Source of the DNA: Omphalotus guepiniiformis
Lineage: Eukaryota > Basidiomycota > Agaricomycetes > Agaricales > Omphalotaceae
Assembly: GCA_028554645.1 (NCBI GenBank)
Contig: JAQOOI010000080.1
Coordinates: 1,426,001-1,490,000, forward strand
Length of the DNA: 64,000 nt
Reading direction: 5' to 3'
This document shows, piece after piece, positions 46,526 through 59,732 of this stretch. Under the pieces are notes generated by a model that saw only the letters and a program-made list of their open reading frames with translations, did no database searches and had not been told where the DNA came from. Position 1 is the first letter of the stretch. Every line of letters starts with the position of its first letter. A program made the translations under genes and the position numbers.

Positions 46526-49500
46526 ATGAAGTGGGGGCGGTATCTGCCCGAGTCTCTTGCTATCTTACTCGTGGTTGCCCTCGAAGGAATTGAATGGGCT
46601 CATAGCACTGGCGTTGTTGCCTCTCCTAATCACACTGGTTGGACGTCACAGAGGAAACTTGCTGCCCGGTATGTCATTGATCTATTACTTAAATCGGGCA
46701 ATTGAGATCGTATTCAACTACAGGGAGAAGACTCGCGAACTCTGGTATCATGGATTCGACAACTACATGAACTATGGTATGTCGGTTGTGCTTTTCACAG
46801 TGTCCTGGGACTTATAAATTATTCTAGCATTCCCGTTAGATGAGGTAAAGCAGAACGTACTTCCGTTCTGCTTAATTTTTCTCCTTACCATTCCTTCCAG
46901 CTCACACCTCTGAGCTGCTCTGGTCGAGGTCCAGACTGGGGAAACCCGTAAGTGAATTGAATACCTGAGCGTGTGCTTGTTCTCATTTGGTTGGTTAGTG
47001 CAAATATCGCCTCAAATGATGTTGCAGGGAATTTTTCGTTGACTCTTGTGGATGTATTGGACACCTTTGTCGTCCTGAACGACCGTCGTGGCTTCGAGAA
47101 TGCCGTCAGAAATGTGATTGACTGGGTCTCGTTTGATGTCAATACAAAACCACAAGTATTTGAGACGACAATTCGCGTACTCGGAGGTCTACTATCAGGG
47201 CATATATATGCCAACCAGTCAGGAGCCTTTCATCTCCCTTGGTACCGCGGAGAATTGTTGGACATGGCGCATGATCTTGGGAAAAGACTTCTTCCAGCCT
47301 TCTCCACCCCAACCGGCATTCCGTTTGCAAGGGTACTAAACAATCTATATCTATCCTTTTCTAGCTTGTGGACTCATGTATTTCCCGTAGATCAATCTCA
47401 GACACGGACTGATGAGAGGAGAAACGCTTGAGACTTGTCAGCAAGAGTTTATACACTTAGTTGTGCACACGACTGACCTCAGACGACAGGCACTGCAGGT
47501 GCAGGTTCTTTAATACTCGAGTTTGCTACGCTTAGCCGTCTGACCGGAGACGAGCGTTTCGAAAAGGCGGCTTACAAAGCATTTTTTGCTATATGGAATC
47601 GCAAATCTGACATTGGCCTCGTCGGGAATACGATAAATACCTGGACGGGTGTATGTGTGTTATATCTAACTTCAATGGTCATTTTCTAAGTGGTTTTTTT
47701 TCAGGCCTGGACCTCTCCGGAAATAACTGGCATAGGAGCAGGAATCGATTCGTTCTACGAGTATGCCTTGAAGTGGTACATCCTAAGTGGTACGTTTCCC
47801 TCGAACCACATTGAGAAAATGAAATCTCCATTTTGAACAGGTGAAGTTGAGTTTTTGGATGTCTGGGATGATGCCTACGCATCTATAATGCGCTATTCCC
47901 GCTCGTTGGATGGCTTTTGGGTAAGAACGGCTCTGATTTTTTAAAGATGCCGACCAATCTGACTAATCTGTGTTAAGTATCGGCTTGTAAACATGAGGAA
48001 CGGCGATGTTGCCTATCACACTATTGATTCTTTGTCTGCGTTTTGGCCCGGCTTACAAGTTCTCGCTGGCGATGTGCAAAATGCCATTAAGTTGCATATG
48101 ATGTGTAAGTGAGCCGCACTTATCTGATACCCTTATCACAACTCCCAATAGATTACAACTTATGGAGGAAACACTCTGGAATTCCTGAGGTATACGACAC
48201 TAATTTTAAGCAAGCAACCTCTCATGGGTATCCCTTGCGACCCGGTAAGTTCTTATATCTAGTTCTTGAATACCTCATTGAATTCCATGCATAGAGTTTA
48301 TCGAATCGACCTGGTACCTGTACCGCGTAAGATATATGGTATCGTCTGCCTCATGTTCTCATCCGCTTTATGCAATAGGCCACCCGTGATCCGTACTACC
48401 TGGAGGTTGGAGAGCGAGTTCTTCTCGACATCATCACGCGTTCCAAGGTCGAGTGTGGCCTGACTGGAATCCAAGATTTGAGGACGAACAAGCGTGATGA
48501 TCGAATGGAGTCCTTCGCGCTCTCAGAGACACTAAAAGTACGCGTTCATATACTGCAATGTGCCTTATTTACTCAATCCTCATGCCCTTAGTATCTATTC
48601 TTATTGTTTGACGAAGACAATCCTTTACACAGCGACGACTCCAACTATGTCTTTACAACTGAGGGTCATCTTTTGACCTTACCCAAGGAACACTTGAAAC
48701 CACTGTCCGAAGCACGTCGAAAACTACGGAAGATCGAGAGTCACCAGTGTCCGATATACGAACCTTTCATTCGCGCTTTTGATGACCACGAGAAGACTAC
48801 CGGTTTAGTTGTTGGAATTCGGGGGCGAGCAGATGCTGAGTACTCCCGAGAACTGGTTGCATTGGATGCCAATGAATATGATACCATGAACTGGTCTTCC
48901 GATGGGTGGTGCGAGAGACCGAGGGTCGAACTTTTCGTGAGTGTCATTGCCAGAGGACAGAAGGTAGTCTGATGATTCCTTAGTCCTATGACTTCGTACT
49001 ATCTTCTAATGGGAAGGTTGTTGCCGAGGATCTAAGTCCTAATCGCCTCAAACTGACACCAGTGTCTGATGGATATATTATACATAATGTCACTGGAATC
49101 CGGACACATATCGTTCGCAGACTAGATGGGAAGGGGTATGACATTAGGAAACGTTAGTTGCTCATTCACTCGCCTTGACTGCCAGTTGATGACCGTCCTC
49201 AGTGGGACACTATGCGGTTCGACCTGGTCAACTGGTTTACATCAACGATACCTCGTTGTTACTTGGGCCAACGCCAGCGGACACTGCAGATCGGGCTCCG
49301 TACGTCGGAGATGTACAATTGCGATTCTACGTCGAAACTGTGGACCCGATGCTCGGCATGCTGAACATGTTGGACACACTGAAAGATATGGAGATCTCAG
49401 TCACGGGATACACTGGATCCTTTGGCGGTAATCTTTCAAATCCGAATGGGTCTCTCAAATTCAGCGGGTTATTGCCCGTCCACCGTGACGAAAGCAACCT

Positions 49501-49948
49501 TTTCGGGTGCTCACCCTACACGAGGACCTTCCAGGATGGCGTTCTTCTTACCTCCCGAGGAGAATGCACTTTCTTGCAGAAACTAATAGAAGCGCGAAAT
49601 GCTGGGGCTGCTGGTGTTTTGGTCATCAGCGATGACAATCTTGCTATAAATCCGACGGCTAACCTCGAAGAACTGGAAGCTGTTGGAGATATTAGCGAAG
49701 TTGCGATTGTAGTTTTACCTCAGCAGGCTGGTCAAATGGTCGAAGCATTGCTCAGCTCAGCTGAGGGGAGCGACATTGGACAACTCATGCTTTCATTGGA
49801 ACACGAACATCAGTCCGCCGTATCAGACGCTGGAGAGACACCGGAAGAACAACCTACACCAATACCGGAAAAAGACGCTGAGAAGGCTGTCGACCGTATA
49901 TTGTATCTCAATGGACATCCACTGTTAAATTCAAGATTATTGGTTTGA
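46526..49948 (+). CDS. MNL1: EDEM-type alpha-mannosidase (GH47) with PA domain
   Basis: ER lumen glycosidase that trims mannose from misfolded glycoproteins for ER-associated degradation (yeast Htm1/Mnl1, human EDEM). Signal peptide: [22 protein letters not shown]47 blocks: [176 protein letters not shown] and NYVFTTEGH. The last third is a protease-associated domain ([46 protein letters not shown]). No HDEL-type signal; it ends LLNSRLLV. Roughly 15 exons and 880-900 residues. Acts in the same glycan pathway as ALG8 in this window. Confidence 0.93.
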
Positions 49949-49991
49949 GGGAAAGTTAGTCTATATTGTATAGTTATATAAATAAGACGTT

Positions 49992-50704
49992 CTAATCATC
50001 GGACTGGATGATAGAGTATATTGGTGCGTCTAATTTGGAGCCACCTTTCAAGAACATCAGCTCGATGATGAAGAGGTACTCATATGTCTTTCCGCCGAGC
50101 TTTGAGACGAGTTCGCCAGCTGCTTTGGCCGATCCGCCTGAAAACCGCGAGTTACATCCTGAAAAACTTCGAGTTTCTGACAACACACCTGTGGCGATAA
50201 GATCGTCAACAACCACAACCGTTTGGCCTGGTTTGATAGCATCGGATTGCATCTCAAACGAATCCTTGGTGCATCTATCAACTGTAGGCCTGGATCGAAA
50301 TTCGAGAAAGCACTTACACTGCCATATTCTTTTTCATAAGTGGCGGTAACACAATCGCCAGGTAGTTTGCCCTGTTTGCGAACAGGAACGAAGGAGGCTC
50401 CCAGCCTCAGAGCAATGAGTGGCCCCAAGAGGAAGCCTCGGGCGTCGAGACCTACTATCACATCTATCTTCTTCGAAGGGATAGTGGGAATAGTTTTTGA
50501 GGTGAGATGATGTACTAAATGTGTTATAAGAGTTTCGAAAGCAGTTGGATTACGAAGTATTGGGAAGATATCCAGAAATACGATTCCCTTCGTGCATATT
50601 TGATCAGCTACAGTGAAATGTGAGTCAAGTGTCAAGCAGTTCACCTTCTTGGGGAAGTCAGGATGAGCAGTAAGCTGAGATTTGAGATATTCTACGTCAG
50701 CCAT
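49992..50704 (-). CDS. APT1: Adenine phosphoribosyltransferase
   Basis: Cytosolic purine-salvage enzyme: adenine + PRPP to AMP. Four exons, about 183 residues, the usual size. MADVEYLKSQLTAHPDFPKK leads to GIVFLDIFPILRNPTAFETL, IDVIVGLDARGFLLGPLIAL, GASFVPVRKQGKLPGDCVTA and TYEKEYGSDSFEMQSDAI. The PRPP-binding signature VVVVDDLIATGGSAKAAGEL is intact across an intron. ATG 50704 is used; upstream codons in frame are not ATG. It is convergent with MNL1, with only about 43 bp between stops. Confidence 0.95.
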
Positions 50705-51005
50705 GGTCAATGGAAGAACTGACGGTCGAGAACATTTGGAGTTTTGCGAATATCATGCAACATGTGTTGCATAATATTTCTTTCACAGTAACTGGCACAT
50801 GACGATTTAACTCGCAACATTCAATACCTACATGTCAATTCCCTCAGTAGTCAGTCTAGCACTTTATAATTCTATCAACGTCGTGAATGAGGCGACATTT
50901 GACAGCATTTGACATGGTCTTCATAGTATGTCCAACATGATCATGGCGTGCTCATATAAAAAATCGAACATAGCAGGACAGCATAATGCGTAGATAAGAC
51001 AGTGA
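50705..51005. other. Intergenic APT1 - eS1
   Basis: 301 bp holding the APT1 promoter and the eS1 3' end. The sequence is AT-rich with a TATAAAAA-like run near 50956-50963. No gene seen. Confidence 0.35.
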
Positions 51006-51987
51006 CTATACAGATTCCAGAACTTCAGGCTCCTTGAAGTCCTTTGCGATCCGGGTACCAGTCTCATCTGTGGGATTCATCAAAACCTGGTAACATGAAC
51101 ATACTTAAATGGCTACTCTCATCTGTTGTCTCTCCGTGCAGCTCCAATAGCTTCGAGACATCGAACTTGGGAGCTTTAAGAATTTTGGCCTTGCGAACAT
51201 ATACGTTCTGCAAGGGGTAGATGCTCCGCGACGCTTTCTCAATCTCCCGTCCAATCGCTTCAGGCACAAACTTCTGCACCAATTCCTTCAAGTCACAGCT
51301 CGTCGCCTCACGGGTCATGATCTCAAACATCTTTTTCCTGATCTCCCGCACCTGACTTGACTGAGCGTAAGTCGTCTTGCGGACCTGGGTAGGACGACGC
51401 TTGGTGAAACCAATAGCGAAGAGACGGAGGAGGTAACCATCCGTCGTCTTGACGTCGACATGTGCCTCAATGAGCGTCTGCCATTTTCGTACAAGAGATC
51501 GAAGCTTGTCAGACGTGAAATCCATCCCATGGAAATTTGTGAGGCAGTTCTTCCCCTGAACCTCATCGATGCGCAGTTTGATTTTTCGGAAAGATTGGTC
51601 CTCGTCCTTGTTGAGGTCGCCTAAAGACACCTCGATGATCCGGCCCTTGAGAGAGTCGTTGGCATTTTCTGTAAAAAGTTCAGTATACTATACTTAGTGA
51701 ATTCGTTCAAACTTACTCAATCCCTGGGATCTGTTTACCAGTGTCTTCCCGACATTCTTGACGTCGAAAATCGAAGGTGCTTTAACATCGTACCAGTCTG
51801 AGGATAGATTTTAGACCGTCGTCCACTACTACTTTAATAGACACATACCCTTTCGAGAGAAGGGGTCGACGACCTTTTTCTTGATACCCTTCTTGCCTTT
51901 AGATAGGCGCTTATTCTGCAGATAGTTCGACCTTCAGAACACGTCCAAAGCAGCACAGACTAAAGTCCTAACCTTTCCTACAGCCAT
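51006..51987 (-). CDS. RPS1: 40S ribosomal protein eS1 (RPS1/S3A)
   Basis: Structural protein of the small ribosomal subunit. The short first exon MAVGK joins [20 protein letters not shown] and [20 protein letters not shown]. Next come [114 protein letters not shown] and [20 protein letters not shown]. The final exon gives [17 protein letters not shown]. About 255 residues, the family length. A small first exon and an intron near the start codon are common in fungal ribosomal-protein genes. Confidence 0.96.
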
Positions 51988-52179
51988 ATTGTGTGATCAG
52001 AGAGAGAATGCGGCGAAAATGAAACCGCAAGGAAGGGTGAGCCGGCACTTGGACGGTTTTGAGGGTTTGAGGATTGGCTAGTAGGAGAATCGTGTGAACA
52101 ACCGAATTACTGATTCGGTGGCTTCAAACCTTATTGACTTCAACTGTACAGCCGTGATGCATGTGTGACATACCGTGAC

Positions 52180-52931
52180 ATGCTCACTCGTCCTGAATTC
52201 GATCGGGCTTGCAGGCTTCTCATCGATAAATATGCAATCGTCCCATCATCTTTGGCGACGAGCACGATGAAGGGCTGGTCTTGGGAAGAGCATTCTGTAC
52301 GACTTCTCTGCCGGTTACTTACCTCTGGTCGTCTCAATTTTGCGCTGGTAGTCAGTACCTCGGCTTGGTTACATGTCGCGAACTTCGGAATATAGATGGC
52401 GGACTTCTGCACTCTATTCACCATATGAAAGCGAGCTTGATGAAGAACTTGATGAGGCTATCGCGACTCCCACTGCATCAGACAGCGAGCATCTTACATC
52501 GCGACAGTACATCGTCTTCTCAGCAACGTTTCAAGTCCCATGTTTCTATTTCACAATGTACCATTCTAGTAAGTATGTTGCCGGCGCTTGACTCGCGTTT
52601 CACTTCTCACTGGTGACTATGTGTAGGTGGCGCTCCCTTGTCGCTGGATGAGCTTGTATCGACATCGTTGTTTCAACGGTGTATTGTTGAAAACTCTGCA
52701 ACAACAACATTTGCTCTGAGCCGCCAGACATCGACTTTTCCGTTGTTGTCTCAGGGCGATCACCCGACATTGGGAACACCATGTTGGTACCTCCATCCGT
52801 GCGAAACGGCAGCAGCCGTAGAAGAACTGTTGCAGGATGAAGGAGAAGAATTGAACGAAGATGAAAGGCTGATCCACATTTTAGAGAAATGGTTTATGGT
52901 ACTGGGTAGCGCAGTGGACATTCGAGCATGA
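52180..52931 (+). CDS. ATG10: ATG10, E2-like enzyme of ATG12 conjugation
   Basis: Autophagy enzyme that passes ATG12 from ATG7 to ATG5. Three exons, about 205 residues. MLTRPEFDRACRLLIDKYAI, then STMKGWSWEEHS, joined by the intron to SVPRLGYMSRTSEYRW. The core follows: RQYIVFSATFQVPCFYFTMY, HSSGAPLSLDELVSTSLFQ, PLLSQGDHPTLGTPCWYLHP and the HPC motif, whose Cys is the expected thioester site. It ends ILEKWFMVLGSAVDIRA. The TPCWYLHPC context is diagnostic of ATG10 rather than ATG3. The start is the first ATG of the frame. Confidence 0.92.
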
Positions 52932-53218
52932 AACAGCCTCGGACCGGAACGAGGTGTATAACCGAGTTAGACCTGTACAGACTAGAGTATATAATGACAC
53001 TATTCACTCTTATTCACCCTGTTCTGTCACCTTTTCTTCAAACAATTCTTCTTCAATCAGGCTCAGGTAACCCTCTGTAATACATATTTTATTTGTCGTA
53101 CGATCTGATAAGCAGATCGCGCATATAAAGACATATCCGATCCATGCTGTTAACTCGTTTCTCCCCAATCTCTTCTTCTTTCTCTCATCTCCTTCATTCC
53201 ACGTCCTCAATCCGTACA

Positions 53219-55237
<2,019 letters not shown>

Positions 55238-57723
55238 ATGGCTATCGAACTCGAGAAGCGACCCGAGCAATTATCGTCGGATGAGAAGGATGACATCGCT
55301 ATTCAGGAAGCCGGTCTAGATTCCATTGACGCCTCAGAAGCGGACGAAGCTTTCAGGTTGGTGGGACAGGAGAAGAAGGCCGAGTTTAGTGAGGAGTACA
55401 ATCGTAAGTTGAGGAGGAAACTGGTACGGCTTCACTTGCAATTCAGAATCACAACTAATGAGGTTACAATCCCAGGACTTTCTGATTCCCCCGCTATGTG
55501 CCGCGGTTTACTTCACGCAATTCCTGTACGATCTTTGTGGGGGGAGGTCGTTCATTGATGGTCGCTCAAATATATTTTTCTTTCAGGGACAAGACCTCGT
55601 TGAACTATGCCAGGTGCGACAGTACTAACGCGTCCTCGGACTCTTCTGACTTTAAGCCTTCCGTTCAGTATCATGGGTTTACCCATCACGGGTCAAGTAA
55701 GTCTCTTCAGCTCTCATAGAGCACCACCTTACTTTGAATAACAGAACTACAATCTCGTCTCAATGGCTTTCTACCTTGGTAAGTGGAAAGGTACCCCAAT
55801 TCATATGGTCGCCAATGGGCCTTTAGGCTATATGGTTTTTGAGTTTCCGACCGTTTATCTGTCTCAGAAAGCCAGAGTGGCAAAATATCTTGGTAAGTCG
55901 AGCCTTGGGCGTTGAATTCTGTCGGAACTCATGAATAAGTAGGTGTTAATATCGTGCTATGGGGCGCGATTCTTATGCTTCACGCAGTCGGAACTTCTTT
56001 CGGGGCTTTCTTTGCTCTTCGTTTTCTACTTGGTGAGGATGAACTCACCTTTATGTGACCCCGTTTAACACCGACCAAGGGATGTGCGAAAGTTGCGTTG
56101 CACCGATTCTGATCCTCATCATTTCCATGTTCTACAAGAAGAACGAGCAGGTAAGATGCTCATGATGATGCAAGATTCGCAAAGCTGATAAAAAGAAACT
56201 CTAGGCTACGAGGATATCTTGGTTTTATGTCATGGTGTGTTTATCTGCTTACATTTGCTCGTAGACAACACTTACGGTCGCCTCTCCATCAGAATGGTCT
56301 CACGCAGGTCTTCGGCGGTTTCGTAGCCTATGTAGGTGGTCCTCCGATGTTAGTCTTAGTTTTCGTGCTCATTCTAGCTTTAGGGTGTTTCCTTCTCCGA
56401 TGGCAAACGAATAGCACCGTACAGAATCATTTATCTTTTACTCGGGGGTCTGGCTATCATAGTAGGGGTTTGCGTCCTCATTTGGATGCCCGACTCACCT
56501 GTTCACGCGCATTTCCTTACCGAAGAAGAGAAAATTGCTGCTTTGGAGCGAGTCAGGGATGATCAAGGAGGCACAGAGAATAAGAAATTGAAGAAGGAGC
56601 AAATCGTTGAGGCTCTGCTAGACATTAGGACGTGGTTAATCGTGTTGACCACCATGCTAAGTGAGTTAGTTCATTTCGTTGACTCAATTCTGCCAGAGAA
56701 GGTCTGATTACTCGACCTACTACTAGCCAGCATTCCCAATGGTGGTCTGAGCAACTGTAAGTACATGATAGTATCAAGTGGAATAATGTTCTGAGTAACA
56801 TTGGCAACTGCAGTCAGTAATATCATCATCAAGAACTTTGGGTACACGTGAGTGAATGACGCCTCTTCGGGGCAAATGTGTCTAACCCTGACTCCAAAGG
56901 TCAAAGCAGACCTTGATTTTGTCTACGCCAGGGGGGGTTGTTGCTTCTGTTACCACCCTTCTTTGTGGCTGGTACTCTGACAAAAAGGTAAGCGCAAGCC
57001 TTCAATGAACTGAAACAGACTATCTAGATGGCTGTTGTCATTAGAATGAAAGGATGTTGCCTATTGTCTTTGCAATAATACCCACTATTGTAGGTTTTGG
57101 TAAGTCTTTCAATGTATCTGGTCCAGTATGGGGAAGAAGTTGACTTTGGATATTTTTTAAGCTATGTTGATCGGGTTGAACGGTTCAGGGCAGAAGGGTG
57201 CTCTTCTGTTCGGTATGTGTTTCTGTTCTTGTTTCTCCGCGCGCTATGTAATTGGTTCTCATTTTGGCAGCGACCTATCTTATCGGTACCTTCGGAAGTT
57301 CCTTATCGACCGTTTACGCGTATAATGCCAGTAATACAGGTGGACATACGAAGAAGAGTACGATAAACGCATTGACCTTGTTGACATTCAGCATCGGAAA
57401 TATTATCGGGACCGAGATCTTCCTTCCGAAGGACGCACCATCGTATATTCCAGGCAAAATTGCTATCATGGTTCTCCTTATCGTTCAACTCGGTGTCTCG
57501 GTGCTGCTTCGTTGGGTCAACTTGCGTCTGAATACAAAGAAGAGAGCTTCCATCCAGGAGATGAAGGCGCGTAAAGGGTGGACAGACAGTGATATTCAGA
57601 GGGAACGAGAGCGGCACGCTTTCATGGATATGACTGATAAACAGTAGGTTGTTTCTACACGAGTTCTACAACATGCTGCTCACGTTAAGATACAGGAACC
57701 CATACTTTGTGTACACCGCTTGA
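55238..57723 (+). CDS. MFS transporter, DAL5-type anion:cation symporter
   Basis: Plasma-membrane carrier of the allantoate/nicotinate/vitamin permease family. A soluble N-terminus (MAIELEKRPEQLSSDEKDDI, ending RKLRRKL) leads to about 12 membrane spans over some twelve exons: CAAVYFTQFLDKTSLNYASV, YLGYMVFEFPTVYLSQKARV (family motif), VNIVLWGAILMLHAVGTSFG, FLLGMCESCVAPILILIISM, FYKKNEQATRISWFYVMNGL, PYRIIYLLLGGLAIIVGVCV, LIWMPDSPVHAHFLTEEEK, STPGGVVASVTTLLCGWYSD, SSLSTVYAYNASNTGGHTKK and TINALTLLTFSIGNIIGTEI. It ends KQNPYFVYTA. The FLDKTSLNYA and MPDSP...A.FL motifs are typical. The substrate cannot be told. Confidence 0.9.
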
Positions 57724-57788
57724 ATGTGTACGCTAGGCAAGATACAGAGAATCCAATGAATAAGTCATTATATATCAGACTGTCGAGG

Positions 57789-59660
57789 TCAATCTTCTGA
57801 ATAGTCTGACCAGTCTTCATCGCAGAGTGGCTGAGCGGAAGAGGTAGATGCTTGCGGTTGATCGTTAGGATTACGATCGTCGTCAAAATCATAATGTGCG
57901 GGCTGAGGACGAGGCTGGGGCATAGACTTCATGCCTGTTTGAAGTTGCAGCTTCTCCATCTTCTTCTCTCTGCGACCGACGTGTTGCTCATCGATGGACC
58001 GCCCATCAACCATGGTCTGCCAGATGCTGAGTAGAGACCTAATAAAAATGAATGAGAAATTAAAGAGTCTTCGGCGATGAGACCGAACTCACACAGCGTC
58101 ACATCCAGCGTTCCAACCTGTCTGGTTGTCGATCTTGATTTCCAACACTTGCGAGATACCATTGATAGTCTCGCTGTGGTTATCCGACTTCATCATCTTT
58201 CGGAATAACTCTTTGATGTCAACGACGTAAACTGCGCCGGCAGATCTTTCTGCACTCTCTTCCCCACGGCGAGGTGAAAAAGAAGAACCCGAGCGAGATT
58301 TTGAGGAGGCAGAGTACTTGCTTTCATAATGGTCGTACTTGTAGTTCGTCTTGTATTTTTCCTCTGTACGGGAGTATCGAGAAAGGAGTTGCGACTAGAT
58401 GTGGGTCGTTCGGCAAAGTTTTTACAAAAACTGGTGTTATTGAGTCACAGATAATATACTTACATCGCGAAGACCTTTAAGATTGTCCTTCCACTTGTGT
58501 GTCTCGAAGCCGTACACTTCAAGTATTCGTTTAGTTCTTGAACTGTCATGGACTAAGAGTATTACTGGGTTTGAGGTTCCCTGATCCGGGAGTGAAAGCA
58601 GGGTACGTAGACGCAAAGAGATGGCATGCGATTCCAGCGTCTCTGTTTCGCCTGAATCGAAACTCTACAGAGCCAGCTCAAGTTAGGGCTGCTATATGAT
58701 TTCCAAGTACGAACAAATGGCAACTTACGAGGTGCTTCATCTCAGGGGGTTGCTTTAAATTTGCATTGTTGGTTATGATGAGATTCTTACTCATGCCTGA
58801 TATAGGACGTAGTTCGGCCAGCGTTGCTTCGGACACCCCCAAATCTAACAGGCGGGTCGTAGGATTACTCTTTTTCTCCGAATGACTCCGATGATCGAAG
58901 GCCCACAGAGTATAAGCCAAAGAAAGAACTCTGATAGATTGAAGCGCAGACACGTCTGGGCAAAGAGAGAATTTACCCAGATCGGAGCCACTCAACCTCC
59001 TGGTTGCAACTTGGCGGAGTAATCTGCGGCAGGACATCACAGTTAGATGAATAGGGAAACAAAGTTTTTGTTGAAGGCTCAATCACCTCCCGTTCTCAAA
59101 TGTACCACGAATCCCCCCTTCGTTCGCTCTATCAAAGCTTTTATTGTCCTTGGAGTTGTCGAAGTTTGCCCGAGACTTGGGAGCCAAGGCGCTAAGTTTC
59201 TCCGCTAGCTCGTCGACTTCGTAAAACTCAATTGGCGATAACGATTCGAATGACTCAGCCGACAGCCCTTCTCGCGGACCAGGCAAGTACATGTTGTGTT
59301 TGGTACATATTCTTCGAACTTCCTGTTCGGTGAGAAGGAGGCGAGATGCACCAGAATATTCAATGCCTTAACGGGAGATCAGAGCGGAATCTTCAGGATT
59401 GTCACAAGATAAATTTATGTATCTAACTTTACTGACCGAGGACTAGAGTGACGATTTCTGTTTCAAGGGCGGAGAATACTTTTTCTGCAAATAATTTTGG
59501 AGTTTGACTAAAATCAAAAGTTCCCTTTCTGAACGGGCTATCCCTGATAGTATAGTAGAAATAAGTTATCAAGCGCGACGAACTAAGCTAACAGAGTCTG
59601 TGTAGCCTACCAGCGATTGCGAGTGTCTCTGTACCCACCGAGCTGATAGTAAGTGATCAT
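57789..59660 (-). CDS. Gfd2/YDR514C-like protein with RNase H-type fold
   Basis: About eight exons, roughly 470 residues. N-terminus MITYYQLGGYRDTRNRWDSP, GIEYSGASRLLLTEQEVRRI. The central part has LSLAYTLWAFDHRSH, TTRLLDLGVSEATL, KNLIITNNANLKQPPEMKHL, GETETLESHAISLRLRTLLS, NPVILLVHDSSRTKRILEVY and GFETHKWKDNLKGLRD. This order (first strand, LGVSEA, histidine-ending MKH, a late LVHD motif) matches the exonuclease-like domain of the fungal Gfd2/YDR514C family. The expected first acidic D-x-E pair reads AYTLWAFD here, so catalysis is doubtful. The C-terminal part (YVVDIKELFRKMMKSDNHSE, GWNAGCDAVSLLSIWQTMVD) fits the same domain. Ends DEDWSDYSED. Role unknown. Confidence 0.65.
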
Positions 59661-59732
59661 GGTAGAGGGAAGGCAAGAGACAAAGCGGAAGTTGATGTAT
59701 TACGTCATCATACCAGCCTCAGCCTCATCATC
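59661..59732. promoter_or_regulatory. 72-bp divergent promoter
   Basis: Only 72 bp lie between the start codons of the Gfd2-like gene (-) and the disordered-protein gene (+), the shortest head-to-head spacing in the window. It contains ATTACGTCATCA, a CRE/ATF-type TGACG core (59700-59711). Confidence 0.5.
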
